Positions 1 through 7,465 of a stretch of 16,206 nucleotides of DNA are shown one piece after another. Position 1 is the stretch's first letter, and every line of letters starts with the position of its first letter. The notes beneath the pieces are model-generated. The model made no database searches and had not been told where the DNA came from. It was given only the letters and a program-made list of their open reading frames with translations. Position numbers and translations under genes: made by a program. The DNA lies in NCBI GenBank assembly GCA_016787375.1, contig JAEUUM010000192.1, positions 1-16,206 on the forward strand. Direction: 5' to 3'. This DNA is from Saprospiraceae bacterium. GTDB taxonomy: Bacteria; Bacteroidota; Bacteroidia; Chitinophagales; Saprospiraceae.

Positions 1-27
1 AATGGCTTGCTGTTGGCGAGCCATTTT
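1..27 (+). terminator. terminator-like hairpin of an upstream gene
   Basis: Bases 1-10 pair with 16-25 (one G-T wobble) around the 5-base loop 11-15, followed by a short T-rich run. This fits the intrinsic terminator of a plus-strand gene lying before the window. The T-run is short and the gene itself is not visible, so it could also be a plain intergenic hairpin. Confidence 0.5.
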
Positions 28-126
28 CATTTAAATTCAATCATATATTTTTGCTAAACATTATTCAGCAGTGATTCTGTATTTTCAATATTATTCCCTT
101 TCTTTGAAAATTAAAACCAATCAAAT

Positions 127-1770
127 ATGAAAACAGCTAAACACCCCAAGGCACTACCCTATTTGTTTTTTACTGAAATGTGGGAACGGTTTGGCTATTA
201 TTTGATGATCGGTATTTTTGTTTTGTATCTTACCGATGTTGATAAAGGTGGTTTTGGAATGAGCCGCGCCACAGCTTCTGACATTTATGGAACATTCATT
301 GCTTTTGTATATTTAACGCCTTTTATTGGAGGTTTTTTGGCAGATCAAAAGATTGGGTATATAAAGGCTGTTTTTATCGGTGGAACCTTAATGGGGCTTG
401 GTTACATTGGCCTGGCTATTCATGAACTATGGTCCTTTTATTTATCGCTTGGTCTGATTATTATCGGGAATGGATTTTTCAAACCCAATATTTCTACATT
501 ATTGGGTAATTTGTACAGTGAAGACAAATACAAGGCGCACAAAGATGACGGATACAACATTTTCTATATGGGTATCAATATTGGTGCATTCATTTGCAAT
601 TTTTTTGCAGCATATTTAAGAAATACCATTGGATGGGGGGCAGCCTTTATTGCAGCGGGTCTAGGTATGTTTTTAGGTTTAATTGTATTTGCTATAGGCT
701 TAAAGCATTTTAGGCATGCAGATGTTGAAAAAGCTCATTTGGAGAAAAAAGACAGTCAACTAGTCGCTGTATTTACAAAAGTATTCTTTCCGGCCATACT
801 TGCGGGCATTGCCGGCTGGTTAATACCTTCCAATATTTTTGGTTCTGACTCCACTGACGGATTTATATTCGCCTCCATACCGGTCATTTTTTATTATGGA
901 TCCTTGTATTTTAAGGCTGAGGAAAAGGAGAAAGAACCAATCGGTGCTCTGTTGGCGATTTTTGCAGTATCTGTTATGTTTTGGGCTGTTTTTAAACAAA
1001 ACGGTACAGCTTTAACCACATGGGCTCAATATTACACCGATCGACATGTTGAAGGCGGCATGGCAAATAATCTGGATGCCATCAAGCTGGTTGAATCTGT
1101 AGATTATAAAAAAGATTCTGTTGCTCTATACGATCAAGATTTTAGACCGATCAAGGACGAATCAGGAAAGGCAACTAAAGGGATAGATTACCCGGTATAT
1201 TTTAAAAATGTACCTCCCGATAAACTTCCAACCGATGGAACGAGCTGGAAACTTATCAATACAGAACTTTTCCAATCCATCAATCCCTTTTTTGTGGTCA
1301 TTTTGACCCCGATTGTAGTCATGTTTTTTGGATATTTACGCAAACGAAATTCTGAACCGGGCACTCCTGCAAAGATAGCCTGGGGGCTTTTTATATCGGC
1401 TTGCTCAACCTTGGTTATGGTTTTGGCAGCATATTATTGCCATAATGGCTCAGTCAAAGGCAGTGGCTGGTGGTTGATGGGCACTTATGGTGTGGTTACG
1501 GTCGGTGAGTTGTTCCTTAGCCCGATGGGATTGTCACTGGTCAGCAAGTTGAGTCCACCACGGATGACAGCACTCATGATGGGAGGATGGTTTTTAGCTA
1601 CCTCTATCGGAAACAAACTATCAGGTGTGCTGGCTACATTATGGGATAAATATGAAATCAAAGCGAATTTTTTCTGGGTAAATTTCGTATTACTGATGAT
1701 AGCCGTTGTCATTACTTTGTTCATCCTGAAAAAACTAAATCGCATATTTAGTCAATATAGCGGAGGGTGA
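127..1770 (+). CDS. POT/PTR family proton:oligopeptide symporter
   Basis: This is an inner-membrane transporter of the proton-dependent oligopeptide family (major facilitator superfamily), expected to import di- and tripeptides with protons. The sequence shows the ExxER proton-coupling motif of helix 1 (E17, E20, R21, followed by FGYY). It also has the first PTR signature around residues 68-77 (GGFLADQKIG), the FFKPN segment at 117-121 and the second PTR signature at 145-155 (IFYMGINIGAF). Hydrophobic helices run through the whole protein. A soluble loop of roughly 50 residues (about 325-375) lies between late helices, which as I recall is common in Bacteroidota members. At 547 residues it is at the long end of bacterial POT proteins. 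The ATG at 127 is the natural start because the transport motif follows directly. It appears monocistronic; substrate preference cannot be read from sequence. Confidence 0.93.
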   Translation: MKTAKHPKALPYLFFTEMWERFGYYLMIGIFVLYLTDVDKGGFGMSRATASDIYGTFIAFVYLTPFIGGFLADQKIGYIKAVFIGGTLMGLGYIGLAIHELWSFYLSLGLIIIGNGFFKPNISTLLGNLYSEDKYKAHKDDGYNIFYMGINIGAFICNFFAAYLRNTIGWGAAFIAAGLGMFLGLIVFAIGLKHFRHADVEKAHLEKKDSQLVAVFTKVFFPAILAGIAGWLIPSNIFGSDSTDGFIFASIPVIFYYGSLYFKAEEKEKEPIGALLAIFAVSVMFWAVFKQNGTALTTWAQYYTDRHVEGGMANNLDAIKLVESVDYKKDSVALYDQDFRPIKDESGKATKGIDYPVYFKNVPPDKLPTDGTSWKLINTELFQSINPFFVVILTPIVVMFFGYLRKRNSEPGTPAKIAWGLFISACSTLVMVLAAYYCHNGSVKGSGWWLMGTYGVVTVGELFLSPMGLSLVSKLSPPRMTALMMGGWFLATSIGNKLSGVLATLWDKYEIKANFFWVNFVLLMIAVVITLFILKKLNRIFSQYSGG

Positions 1771-2109
1771 GTTGTAAAATTTGCCACAATTGTGACCATT
1801 TGAAATAAATCTTAAATAGTCAGCAATACCAATTTAAATTAATGTCCATGTCCCTAGTTAAAGGACTTTAGGATATTTTACAAATTTCAAGCAAGTTTAC
1901 TGCTTTCATCACCGACATTACCTACAAAAATTAACTTAAAATCTGCCAAACCTCAAGGAAAAACCCTTGATTCTTGATCTAAATTAATTTGAATCAAATC
2001 CGGACATGCTGGTTTGTTTCAGTCATAAATCAATTATTGACATCATAATCCAATACAAACCCATTCCATAATAATTAAACTATTCATCCCCAAAAAGATT
2101 TTAAGATCC
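1771..2109. other. AT-rich intergenic region with inverted repeats
   Basis: No coding region is apparent here. It contains a perfect 10-bp palindrome (1785-1794), a hairpin with 6-bp arms (1953-1958 with 1965-1970), and directly after it a 24-bp interrupted palindrome at 1974-1997 (TTGAT, CT, AAATTAATTT, GA, ATCAA). The hairpin may end the transporter transcript, but no clear T-run follows it. The region ends at the -7 box of the next gene. Confidence 0.4.
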
Positions 2110-2117
2110 TACCTTTG
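2110..2117 (+). promoter_or_regulatory. Bacteroidota -7 promoter element TACCTTTG
   Basis: An exact match to TAnnTTTG lies 24 nt before the ATG at 2142. No convincing TTG -33 box is seen at the usual spacing. Its position shows that an upstream in-frame TTG (2115) lies inside the promoter and cannot be the start. Confidence 0.6.
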
Positions 2118-2141
2118 CACCCATACAATTTTCATACAACT

Positions 2142-3188
2142 ATGGAAGAAAACAATTTAGCCAATCTGCTTAAGCTCTCCGTTCATCATGTGGGCAATAA
2201 AGTCAACGGCGGTGAACTCCTGCTTTCAAAAAACGACCTAGACTTAAGCGATGGTTCTTTCAGAAATGCGATAACCAAATTTTTTCTGGAGTCTTTCGAA
2301 TGGTTGGAATTTTACAATTTTACATTTTCGAATGAAGAAGTTCAACTCAACCCAATTTTTACTTTTTGTGAACGGATATTTCAAAATCATGAACTTTTTA
2401 ATTCCGTATCAGAGGAAATCGGGACACATTTGTTTGAAACGGCTAACCACCCGCAAATAAAAAATGGTGATTTACTGATTGGTTTGTTCGAAAATGTTTT
2501 ACTAGAAGACGAATTGGTTGATGTAATTGGTATATTCAAATCTGAAAACAAGCAGAGCTTTTTGAATGTTGAAATGCAAAACCATTCATGCAACGTAAAG
2601 TTATTTGAAGGCATACAGTTGGATAAACTCGATAAAGCTTGTCTGGTATTTAATACCCACAGAGAATTTGGATATAAAATTACGATTCTTGACCGGTCTA
2701 ATAAAGTAAGTGAAGCACAGTATTGGAGGGAACAATTCCTGAATGTAAAACCGGCTGAAGATGCTTACCACTTTACCAAGGATTTCATGCAGGTAACCAA
2801 AAATTTCATCACCAAACAACTTCCAAAAGATACTGATATCAACAAATCTGAACAAGTAGACCTCCTCAACCGATCACTTGATTATTTCAAAACAAAAACA
2901 AGTTTCGATAAAAATGAGTTCGAAGAAGTGGTTTTTCAGGATCCTGTAGTTCGTGAATCTTTTAAACACTACGAACCGGGCAACAATAAACCTTCTCCAA
3001 TGGATTTTGATAATAATTTTGAAATATCAGACAATGCTGTCAAAAAACAGTCAAAAGTTTATAAAAGCATCATCAAACTCGATAAAAATTTCCACATTTA
3101 TGTACACGGTGATCGAGAATTAATCGAGCAAGGTCGTGACCCGGACGGAAGAAAATTTTATAAGATTTATTTCAATGAAGAGAGTTAA
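2142..3188 (+). CDS. 37-kDa nucleoid-associated protein family (NdpA/YejK-like)
   Basis: The protein (348 residues from this start) resembles the YejK/NdpA nucleoid-associated family. E. coli YejK is of similar size (about 335 residues) and co-purifies with nucleoids; its exact biochemical role is poorly defined. Supporting features are the N-terminal LSVHHVGNK-type strand, the segment around residues 92-125 ending in GDLLIGLFENV, the DVIGIFKSENKQSF strand at about 127-140, and the closing tract where a YVHGDRELIEQG-like strand precedes the C-terminus. The ATG at 2142 is preferred over an in-frame TTG at 2115 because the latter falls inside the -7 box. The gene stands alone and converges with ettA. 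The family assignment rests on motif resemblance and overall length, not on an alignment. Confidence 0.75.
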   Translation: MEENNLANLLKLSVHHVGNKVNGGELLLSKNDLDLSDGSFRNAITKFFLESFEWLEFYNFTFSNEEVQLNPIFTFCERIFQNHELFNSVSEEIGTHLFETANHPQIKNGDLLIGLFENVLLEDELVDVIGIFKSENKQSFLNVEMQNHSCNVKLFEGIQLDKLDKACLVFNTHREFGYKITILDRSNKVSEAQYWREQFLNVKPAEDAYHFTKDFMQVTKNFITKQLPKDTDINKSEQVDLLNRSLDYFKTKTSFDKNEFEEVVFQDPVVRESFKHYEPGNNKPSPMDFDNNFEISDNAVKKQSKVYKSIIKLDKNFHIYVHGDRELIEQGRDPDGRKFYKIYFNEES

Positions 3189-3302
3189 GAGTGAATCCCA
3201 ATTGTAATAATGACTCATGTTTATTTAACCAGTACGGAAATAATAAGCATCTGACTCCTGACAACAACTTAATGAGTTGAGCTGTTCAACCACACCAATC
3301 TT

Positions 3303-3325
3303 TTTGCTCCTTTTAGGAGTTCAAA
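3303..3325. terminator. possible bidirectional terminator between convergent genes
   Basis: CTCCT (3307-3311) pairs with AGGAG (3315-3319) around TTT, and TTTG (3303-3306) can pair with CAAA (3322-3325) across a TT bulge. It lies between the stop of the nucleoid-associated gene and that of ettA. The stem is short and T-runs are poor, so confidence is modest. Confidence 0.35.
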
Positions 3326-3333
3326 TTTACGAC

Positions 3334-5010
3334 TCAATTGTTAATCAGATTCTTGAACCTCGGCCGATGAGGCGTAACATCTCCCAATCTGGATTTTTTA
3401 GCTGCTTCATATTCGGTAAAGTTTCCTTCAAAGAAAATAATTTCACCGTTGTCTTCAAACGCTAAAATATGGGTTGCCAGCCTGTCGATGAACCATCTAT
3501 CGTGACTGATGACCAACACACAACCTGCAAAATCTTCAAGTGCATCCTCCAGAGATCGAAGGGTGTTGACATCAATGTCGTTGGTAGGTTCATCCAGTAA
3601 CAGGACATTGCCACCATCTTTTAAAGTCATCGCTAAATGCACCCTGTTTCGTTCACCACCTGATAAAACACCAACTTTTTTTTGTTGATCGGTTCCTGCA
3701 AAATTGAATTTACTGATATAAGCTCGGGCATTCACAGAAGTACCGTTCACTTGGAGCAAATCATTTCCACCACTTATTACCTCATAAACTGACTTTTCGG
3801 GATCGAGGTCAGCATGAGACTGATCGACATAACTCGCTTTAACGGTATCTCCTAATACGATTGATCCTGCATCAGGCTTTTCCTGCCCCATGATCATCCT
3901 GAAAAGTGTGGTTTTCCCCATTCCGTTTGGACCGATGATACCAACAATGGCATTGCGGGGAATATTGCAATTGAAATGATCGATGAGTAAACGGTTTCCA
4001 AAACCTTTGCTTACGTCATTGAACTCTATGACCTTATCGCCAAGGCGTGGGCCTGGTGGAATATACAATTCGAGTTTTGATTCCTTTTCTTTTACTTCTT
4101 CGTTGGCAAGTTTGTCATAAGCATTTAGTCGTGCCTTACCTTTTGACTGACGGGCTTTGGGTGACATTCTGATCCAGTCAAGCTCCCGTTCAAGGGTCTT
4201 TCTGCGTTTGCTCTCTGATTTCTCTTCTTGCTCCAGTCTTTTAGCTTTTTGTTCAAGCCACGAACTGTAATTGCCTTCCCATGGAATGCCTTCTCCTCTG
4301 TCGAGTTCCAAAATCCATCCGGCAACATTATCCAGAAAATAACGATCGTGGGTAACAGCAATTACTGTTCCCGGAAAACTTTTTAGGTATTGTTCAAGCC
4401 ACTCAACACTTTCTGCATCGAGGTGGTTGGTAGGTTCATCAAGCAAAAGTATATCAGGATCGCTAAGCAACAACCTGCACAACGCTACCCTTCTTCTTTC
4501 ACCACCTGATAAAACATTAACGGCAGCATCACCTTCCGGACATCTGAGCGCGTCCATAGCCGTTTCAAGCCTGTGATCAAGATCCCATGCATTGAGCGTT
4601 TCAAGCTTTTCGCCTACTTCCGCTTGTTGTTCGATGAGTTTATTCATCTCATCATCGCTCATAGGTTCACCGAATTTTAGATTAATTTCTTCATATTTCT
4701 TCAAAAGATCAACAGTTGGTTGTACAGCCTCCTCAACTATCTCGCGAACGGTTTTGGATTCATCCAGCTGTGGCTCCTGAGATAAGTATCCAATTTTGTA
4801 AGTTTTATCAAATACTACCTTACCTTCAAAGTTCTGGTCAAGTCCTGCGATGATCTTCAGGAGGGATGATTTACCACTACCGTTAAGACCAAGTACTCCA
4901 ATTTTAGCACCATAAAAAAATGATAACCAGATATTTTTGAGAACCTGCTTCTGCGGTGGGTAAGTTTTACTGACCCCGGACATTGAGAATATGATCTTGT
5001 GATCTGACAT
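3334..5010 (-). CDS. ettA: ABC-F ATPase EttA, energy-dependent translational throttle
   Basis: This is a cytoplasmic ABC-F protein that binds the ribosomal E site and gates the first elongation step according to ATP/ADP level. It has two ATPase domains and no membrane segments. Domain 1 has Walker A GLNGSGKSS (residues 41-49), signature LSGGER (167-172), Walker B LLLDEPTNHLD (about 188-198) and switch His 221. A charged linker at about 240-310 follows, as in ABC-F proteins. Domain 2 has Walker A GPNGMGKTT (360-368), LSGGER (449-454), Walker B LLLDEPTNDID (about 470-480) and His 503. The 558 residues agree with E. coli EttA (555). I chose the ATG at 5010 (MSDHKIIF) over the ATG two codons upstream at 5016, because family members begin MSDxKIIF. 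It is transcribed from its own -7 box. Confidence 0.95.
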   Translation of the reverse strand: MSDHKIIFSMSGVSKTYPPQKQVLKNIWLSFFYGAKIGVLGLNGSGKSSLLKIIAGLDQNFEGKVVFDKTYKIGYLSQEPQLDESKTVREIVEEAVQPTVDLLKKYEEINLKFGEPMSDDEMNKLIEQQAEVGEKLETLNAWDLDHRLETAMDALRCPEGDAAVNVLSGGERRRVALCRLLLSDPDILLLDEPTNHLDAESVEWLEQYLKSFPGTVIAVTHDRYFLDNVAGWILELDRGEGIPWEGNYSSWLEQKAKRLEQEEKSESKRRKTLERELDWIRMSPKARQSKGKARLNAYDKLANEEVKEKESKLELYIPPGPRLGDKVIEFNDVSKGFGNRLLIDHFNCNIPRNAIVGIIGPNGMGKTTLFRMIMGQEKPDAGSIVLGDTVKASYVDQSHADLDPEKSVYEVISGGNDLLQVNGTSVNARAYISKFNFAGTDQQKKVGVLSGGERNRVHLAMTLKDGGNVLLLDEPTNDIDVNTLRSLEDALEDFAGCVLVISHDRWFIDRLATHILAFEDNGEIIFFEGNFTEYEAAKKSRLGDVTPHRPRFKNLINN

Positions 5011-5033
5011 GTACAATTTTATTTTTGATGTTG

Positions 5034-5041
5034 CAAATATA
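5034..5041 (-). promoter_or_regulatory. -7 promoter element of ettA (TATATTTG)
   Basis: This is a perfect TAnnTTTG on the minus strand, 23 nt before the ettA ATG, implying a very short untranslated leader. No clear -33 box was found. Confidence 0.6.
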
Positions 5042-5123
5042 GTGGAGCTTAGTTCAATAAATTAAATCAGGTAAAAATATTCTGTCAGCAAAATTTCCTA
5101 AATGTTTTTCTAAAACACTTTCC

Positions 5124-5394
5124 TCACAAGAAGAAAGCAAGTATAATTAGAAAATCCTCCTTCACATCCTCCACCATGTACTCAAAACAGTTGCAACTGC
5201 TGTTGCCGTCCGGGCCATCGTTTAATGATCCTGTGCAGCTCTTATGGTAATCATAGTCTTTTTTTATCTTTTGGTAGATGGGGTCGAGCTTTGGCTTCCA
5301 TTGAGCTAAATTAAATGGATTGGGGAAGAACTTATAAGTTGACGGTGGAGTTTGTACAATAGCAAAGGCATCTTTTAATTGAAATTGGTGTTGC
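5124..5394 (-). pseudogene. third toxin-junction cassette, start-less with a truncated tip
   Basis: Read on the minus strand, this stretch encodes the last invariant part of the lipoprotein at 7466-9268 (its residues about 327-403), including the SCTG and SSCNCFEY cysteines. It then runs only nine residues (FLIILAFFL) to a TGA at 5124-5126. The orphan cassette at 6113-6952 shares the first two of these (FL) and then differs. There is no usable start codon in frame, and a 1-base deletion near its upstream edge, relative to the copy at 8058-8301, breaks the phase. It begins 33 nt after the stop of the 5428 gene. I read it as the relic of a further toxin cassette whose tip was lost, still able to recombine with the intact gene. 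It covers most of the gene-free stretch 5042-5427; the rest of that stretch shows only the ettA promoter. Confidence 0.7.
5149..5394 (-). repeat. junction repeat copy A (long form)
   Basis: About 245 bp that match 8058-8301 with 11 substitutions and one 1-base deletion by my hand alignment. Its first 135 bp (5149-5283) match 6834-6968 with only two substitutions. The DNA-level identity points to recent duplication or gene conversion. Confidence 0.9.
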
Positions 5395-5427
5395 GATTTA
5401 ACTAAAAGAATATGATAAATAAATCAT

Positions 5428-6105
5428 TTATATTGAAATAATGGTTCTTTCAGTTTCTAAACTATCCAATTCAAATTTGTGCCTCAACTTCAACTCCTTG
5501 TTTTTAAAACTTGGGTCAAAAAATTGCAATTCATAGTCGTTTAAATAAGTCCTGACACCTTTTTCATCCAAAAAAAAATATACCCCCCCATTACATGATT
5601 CATTGGCAAAAAAACCAATTGATGTTGAGGGTGTATATTCTGTCGGACTACCTATAAAAATGATGGCTAAATCAGTACTAAAAATAAAATTAGTTACAGG
5701 ATTGACTAACCCTTTCAATTTTTCCTTATCAAACTCTGCTTCCCTCAAGTCAATTACCTCTTCCATATCTATACCCCAAACCTCAACACTTTGTATATGA
5801 AAAGAATGAAATCCAATATGAGTGAAAGGAGTATCCAATGAAATTTCTTTAAAATTAATGGAAGGAAGTAACAAATGAAATTCTGTGTATTCGGCATTGC
5901 TGTAAAAATTAAAATACTTCCATCTTCCACCCAAATAAATACCCAAAACTATACCTGCCTCAAATGAATCATCAATATAATGATTTCCTTTGTACCCAAT
6001 ACTTACATATGATTTTGGATGAAAATTTGCAGCGGATAATTGCTTACCCAACATGCTTTCTAAAATAATTAGATTCTCAGCTGATAATTTCTTTATATAT
6101 TTCAT
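5428..6105 (-). CDS. putative immunity protein for the orphan toxin cassette
   Basis: I do not recognise this family. The protein (225 residues from this start) has no signal peptide, lipobox or membrane helix, so it should be cytoplasmic. Its composition suggests a mixed alpha/beta fold, with aromatic-rich strands (for example GGRWKYFNFYS and the GVYFFLDEKG segment) and an acidic middle. It follows the orphan cassette directly: the ATG at 6105 is 7 nt after the cassette stop. Two in-frame ATGs further up (6147 and 6180) would overlap the cassette's end by 35 or 68 nt and add residues with no clear role, though 6147 remains possible. The role as immunity protein is inferred only from position, by the toxin-then-immunity rule of polymorphic-toxin loci. 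Base composition is visibly more AT-rich than ettA, consistent with horizontal origin. Confidence 0.6.
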   Translation of the reverse strand: MKYIKKLSAENLIILESMLGKQLSAANFHPKSYVSIGYKGNHYIDDSFEAGIVLGIYLGGRWKYFNFYSNAEYTEFHLLLPSINFKEISLDTPFTHIGFHSFHIQSVEVWGIDMEEVIDLREAEFDKEKLKGLVNPVTNFIFSTDLAIIFIGSPTEYTPSTSIGFFANESCNGGVYFFLDEKGVRTYLNDYELQFFDPSFKNKELKLRHKFELDSLETERTIISI

Positions 6106-6112
6106 TATTTGT

Positions 6113-6952
6113 TTAATATCCAAACCTGATTTTGAAAGTTTTACCATAATAATTAATAATATGCATTGCCCACTTACCAAAACTATTATCTATATATTTG
6201 TAGAATAGAAAATCATCACCAGCAATCTTTAAATAATTCCCGTCCCAAGTTTTATTATAATTTTCAGCTAATTTCTGCGCAAATATCTCAACTTGTGTTG
6301 GAGTCATTTCATTTATTCTAAATTGTTTTACATTATTATTGATTGCAATCCACTCCACTTTATCAATGAAATCCAGTTCATCAATCGTTTTGTAAATATT
6401 CTCAAAATACTGCGGATGCGCTATAAAAAACTCACTCAAAGATGCAAAAGGTTTATAAGCAGTCCAAGCTGCGTGGCAAATCGAGAAAATATCTGCTCCT
6501 GCTTCAAGTAAAGCCTCCGCAGGAATTAATCCCACAATCGCAATTGCCATATTCAATGCAGCTGCTTCATAATTACCACTTTGATAATATGTCCATGCAG
6601 AGCCAAGGTCAATAGCAGATCCAACAAAAGGTATTATTTTTCCTATTTTCTTTGAGAGAATTCTGTTGAATATTCTTCCGAAAAGTTCAAAAGAAGGATT
6701 AGCCAAGTCGGGTTGCTCATCTTTTAGTTTCGGAAGTTCATCAATTAAATATTTATAACTGACTGCATAAATTTCAGATGCTGCTTGATTTTGGGCGTTT
6801 GTAAAATTATTGTTTTTGACACCCAATGTTCTCAGAAAATCCTCCTTCACATCCTCCACCATGTACTCAAAACAGTTGCAACTGCTGTTGCCGTCCGGGC
6901 CATCGTTTAATGATCCTGTGCAGCTCTTATGGTAATCATAGTCTTTTTTCAT
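6113..6952 (-). CDS. orphan toxin-tip cassette (junction plus unrelated C-terminal domain)
   Basis: The first 39 or so residues reproduce residues 366-404 of the lipoprotein at 7466-9268 (KKDYDYHKSCTG..., SSCNCFEYMVEDVKED), after which the sequences are unrelated. No signal peptide is present. Residues about 103-162 form a hydrophobic Gly/Ala-rich stretch (IIPFVGSAIDLGSAW, then AALNMAIAIVGLIPAEALLEAGADI), reminiscent of pre-toxin segments in polymorphic toxins. The last 60 residues or so are polar and aromatic (KTWDGNYLKIAGDDF, DNSFGKWAMHIINYY) and would be the active domain; I cannot name it. The start ATG equals the ATA isoleucine codon of the other two copies, so the start arose by one base change. 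It is either a silent archive tip or a small free protein. A possible immunity gene follows 7 nt later. Confidence 0.65.
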   Translation of the reverse strand: MKKDYDYHKSCTGSLNDGPDGNSSCNCFEYMVEDVKEDFLRTLGVKNNNFTNAQNQAASEIYAVSYKYLIDELPKLKDEQPDLANPSFELFGRIFNRILSKKIGKIIPFVGSAIDLGSAWTYYQSGNYEAAALNMAIAIVGLIPAEALLEAGADIFSICHAAWTAYKPFASLSEFFIAHPQYFENIYKTIDELDFIDKVEWIAINNNVKQFRINEMTPTQVEIFAQKLAENYNKTWDGNYLKIAGDDFLFYKYIDNSFGKWAMHIINYYGKTFKIRFGY

Positions 6953-6968
6953 CTTTTGGTATATGGGG
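6834..6968 (-). repeat. junction repeat copy B (short form)
   Basis: 135 bp matching copy A with two substitutions (one creates the ATG of the orphan cassette). It also matches copy C (8058 onward) with a handful of differences. Similarity ends sharply at 6968, inside the Pro codon before Ile-Tyr-Gln-Lys, so this copy carries less of the upstream invariant region than copies A and C. Confidence 0.9.
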
Positions 6969-7025
6969 GACGGAAAGCAATGAAAAAAAATTTTAGATGA
7001 AATTCCACAAAAGGCAAATTATGAT

Positions 7026-7460
7026 TCAATACAAGCAGAATGTATTTATAAAAATCTTGTGTTCGCTTAATAATAATAAAATTTCATAATCACATCCATC
7101 TAGGGAGGTCTTATCGATACTTTGCAAAAGAGTATCTCCAAAAATAAACCAGGTATTCAAATCATTTTTATATTTAAGTCGAGTTTCAAAGTTATAAGAT
7201 TGTATTTTTTTATTATTCATGATCTCCGATTTAAGTGAGTCAAATTCCTTAGCATTTACTACCGCCTCATATACAAAACCAGGATCTGATTTAAACCAGC
7301 CATCTTTATCTAGGTAACGATGTTCAATATGGGTAATTTTCAACTTTGTTGATAATTGGGTGTTTTCATAAAATAATTCAATAAAATCTTTTTCATTATT
7401 AACGCAAGACAAATGAAATAATGTAAATATTGCAATGAAAATTTTGTTATACCTATTCAC
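7026..7460 (-). CDS. small lipoprotein, putative immunity protein of the main toxin tip
   Basis: This 144-residue protein has a lipoprotein signal peptide with lipobox HLSC (Cys19) after a hydrophobic stretch IFIAIFTLF. The mature part is mixed charged/aromatic with no further membrane helix. It starts with GTG at 7460, 5 nt after the stop of the large lipoprotein, so the two are surely co-transcribed. Residues after the Cys (VNNEKD) lack the acidic run at positions +3 to +5 of a surface-export signal, so it should face the periplasm. I do not recognise the family. Its job as immunity protein is inferred from the tight toxin-immunity arrangement. If right, the partner tip acts in the envelope or periplasm rather than in the cytoplasm. 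Confidence 0.65.
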   Translation of the reverse strand: MNRYNKIFIAIFTLFHLSCVNNEKDFIELFYENTQLSTKLKITHIEHRYLDKDGWFKSDPGFVYEAVVNAKEFDSLKSEIMNNKKIQSYNFETRLKYKNDLNTWFIFGDTLLQSIDKTSLDGCDYEILLLLSEHKIFINTFCLY

Positions 7461-7465
7461 AATTT

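Noticed and set aside
2115..2141. In-frame TTG start nine codons upstream of the nucleoid-associated protein
   Set aside because: The TTG lies inside the TACCTTTG promoter box and would precede the expected transcription start; the ATG at 2142 starts a family-like N-terminus.
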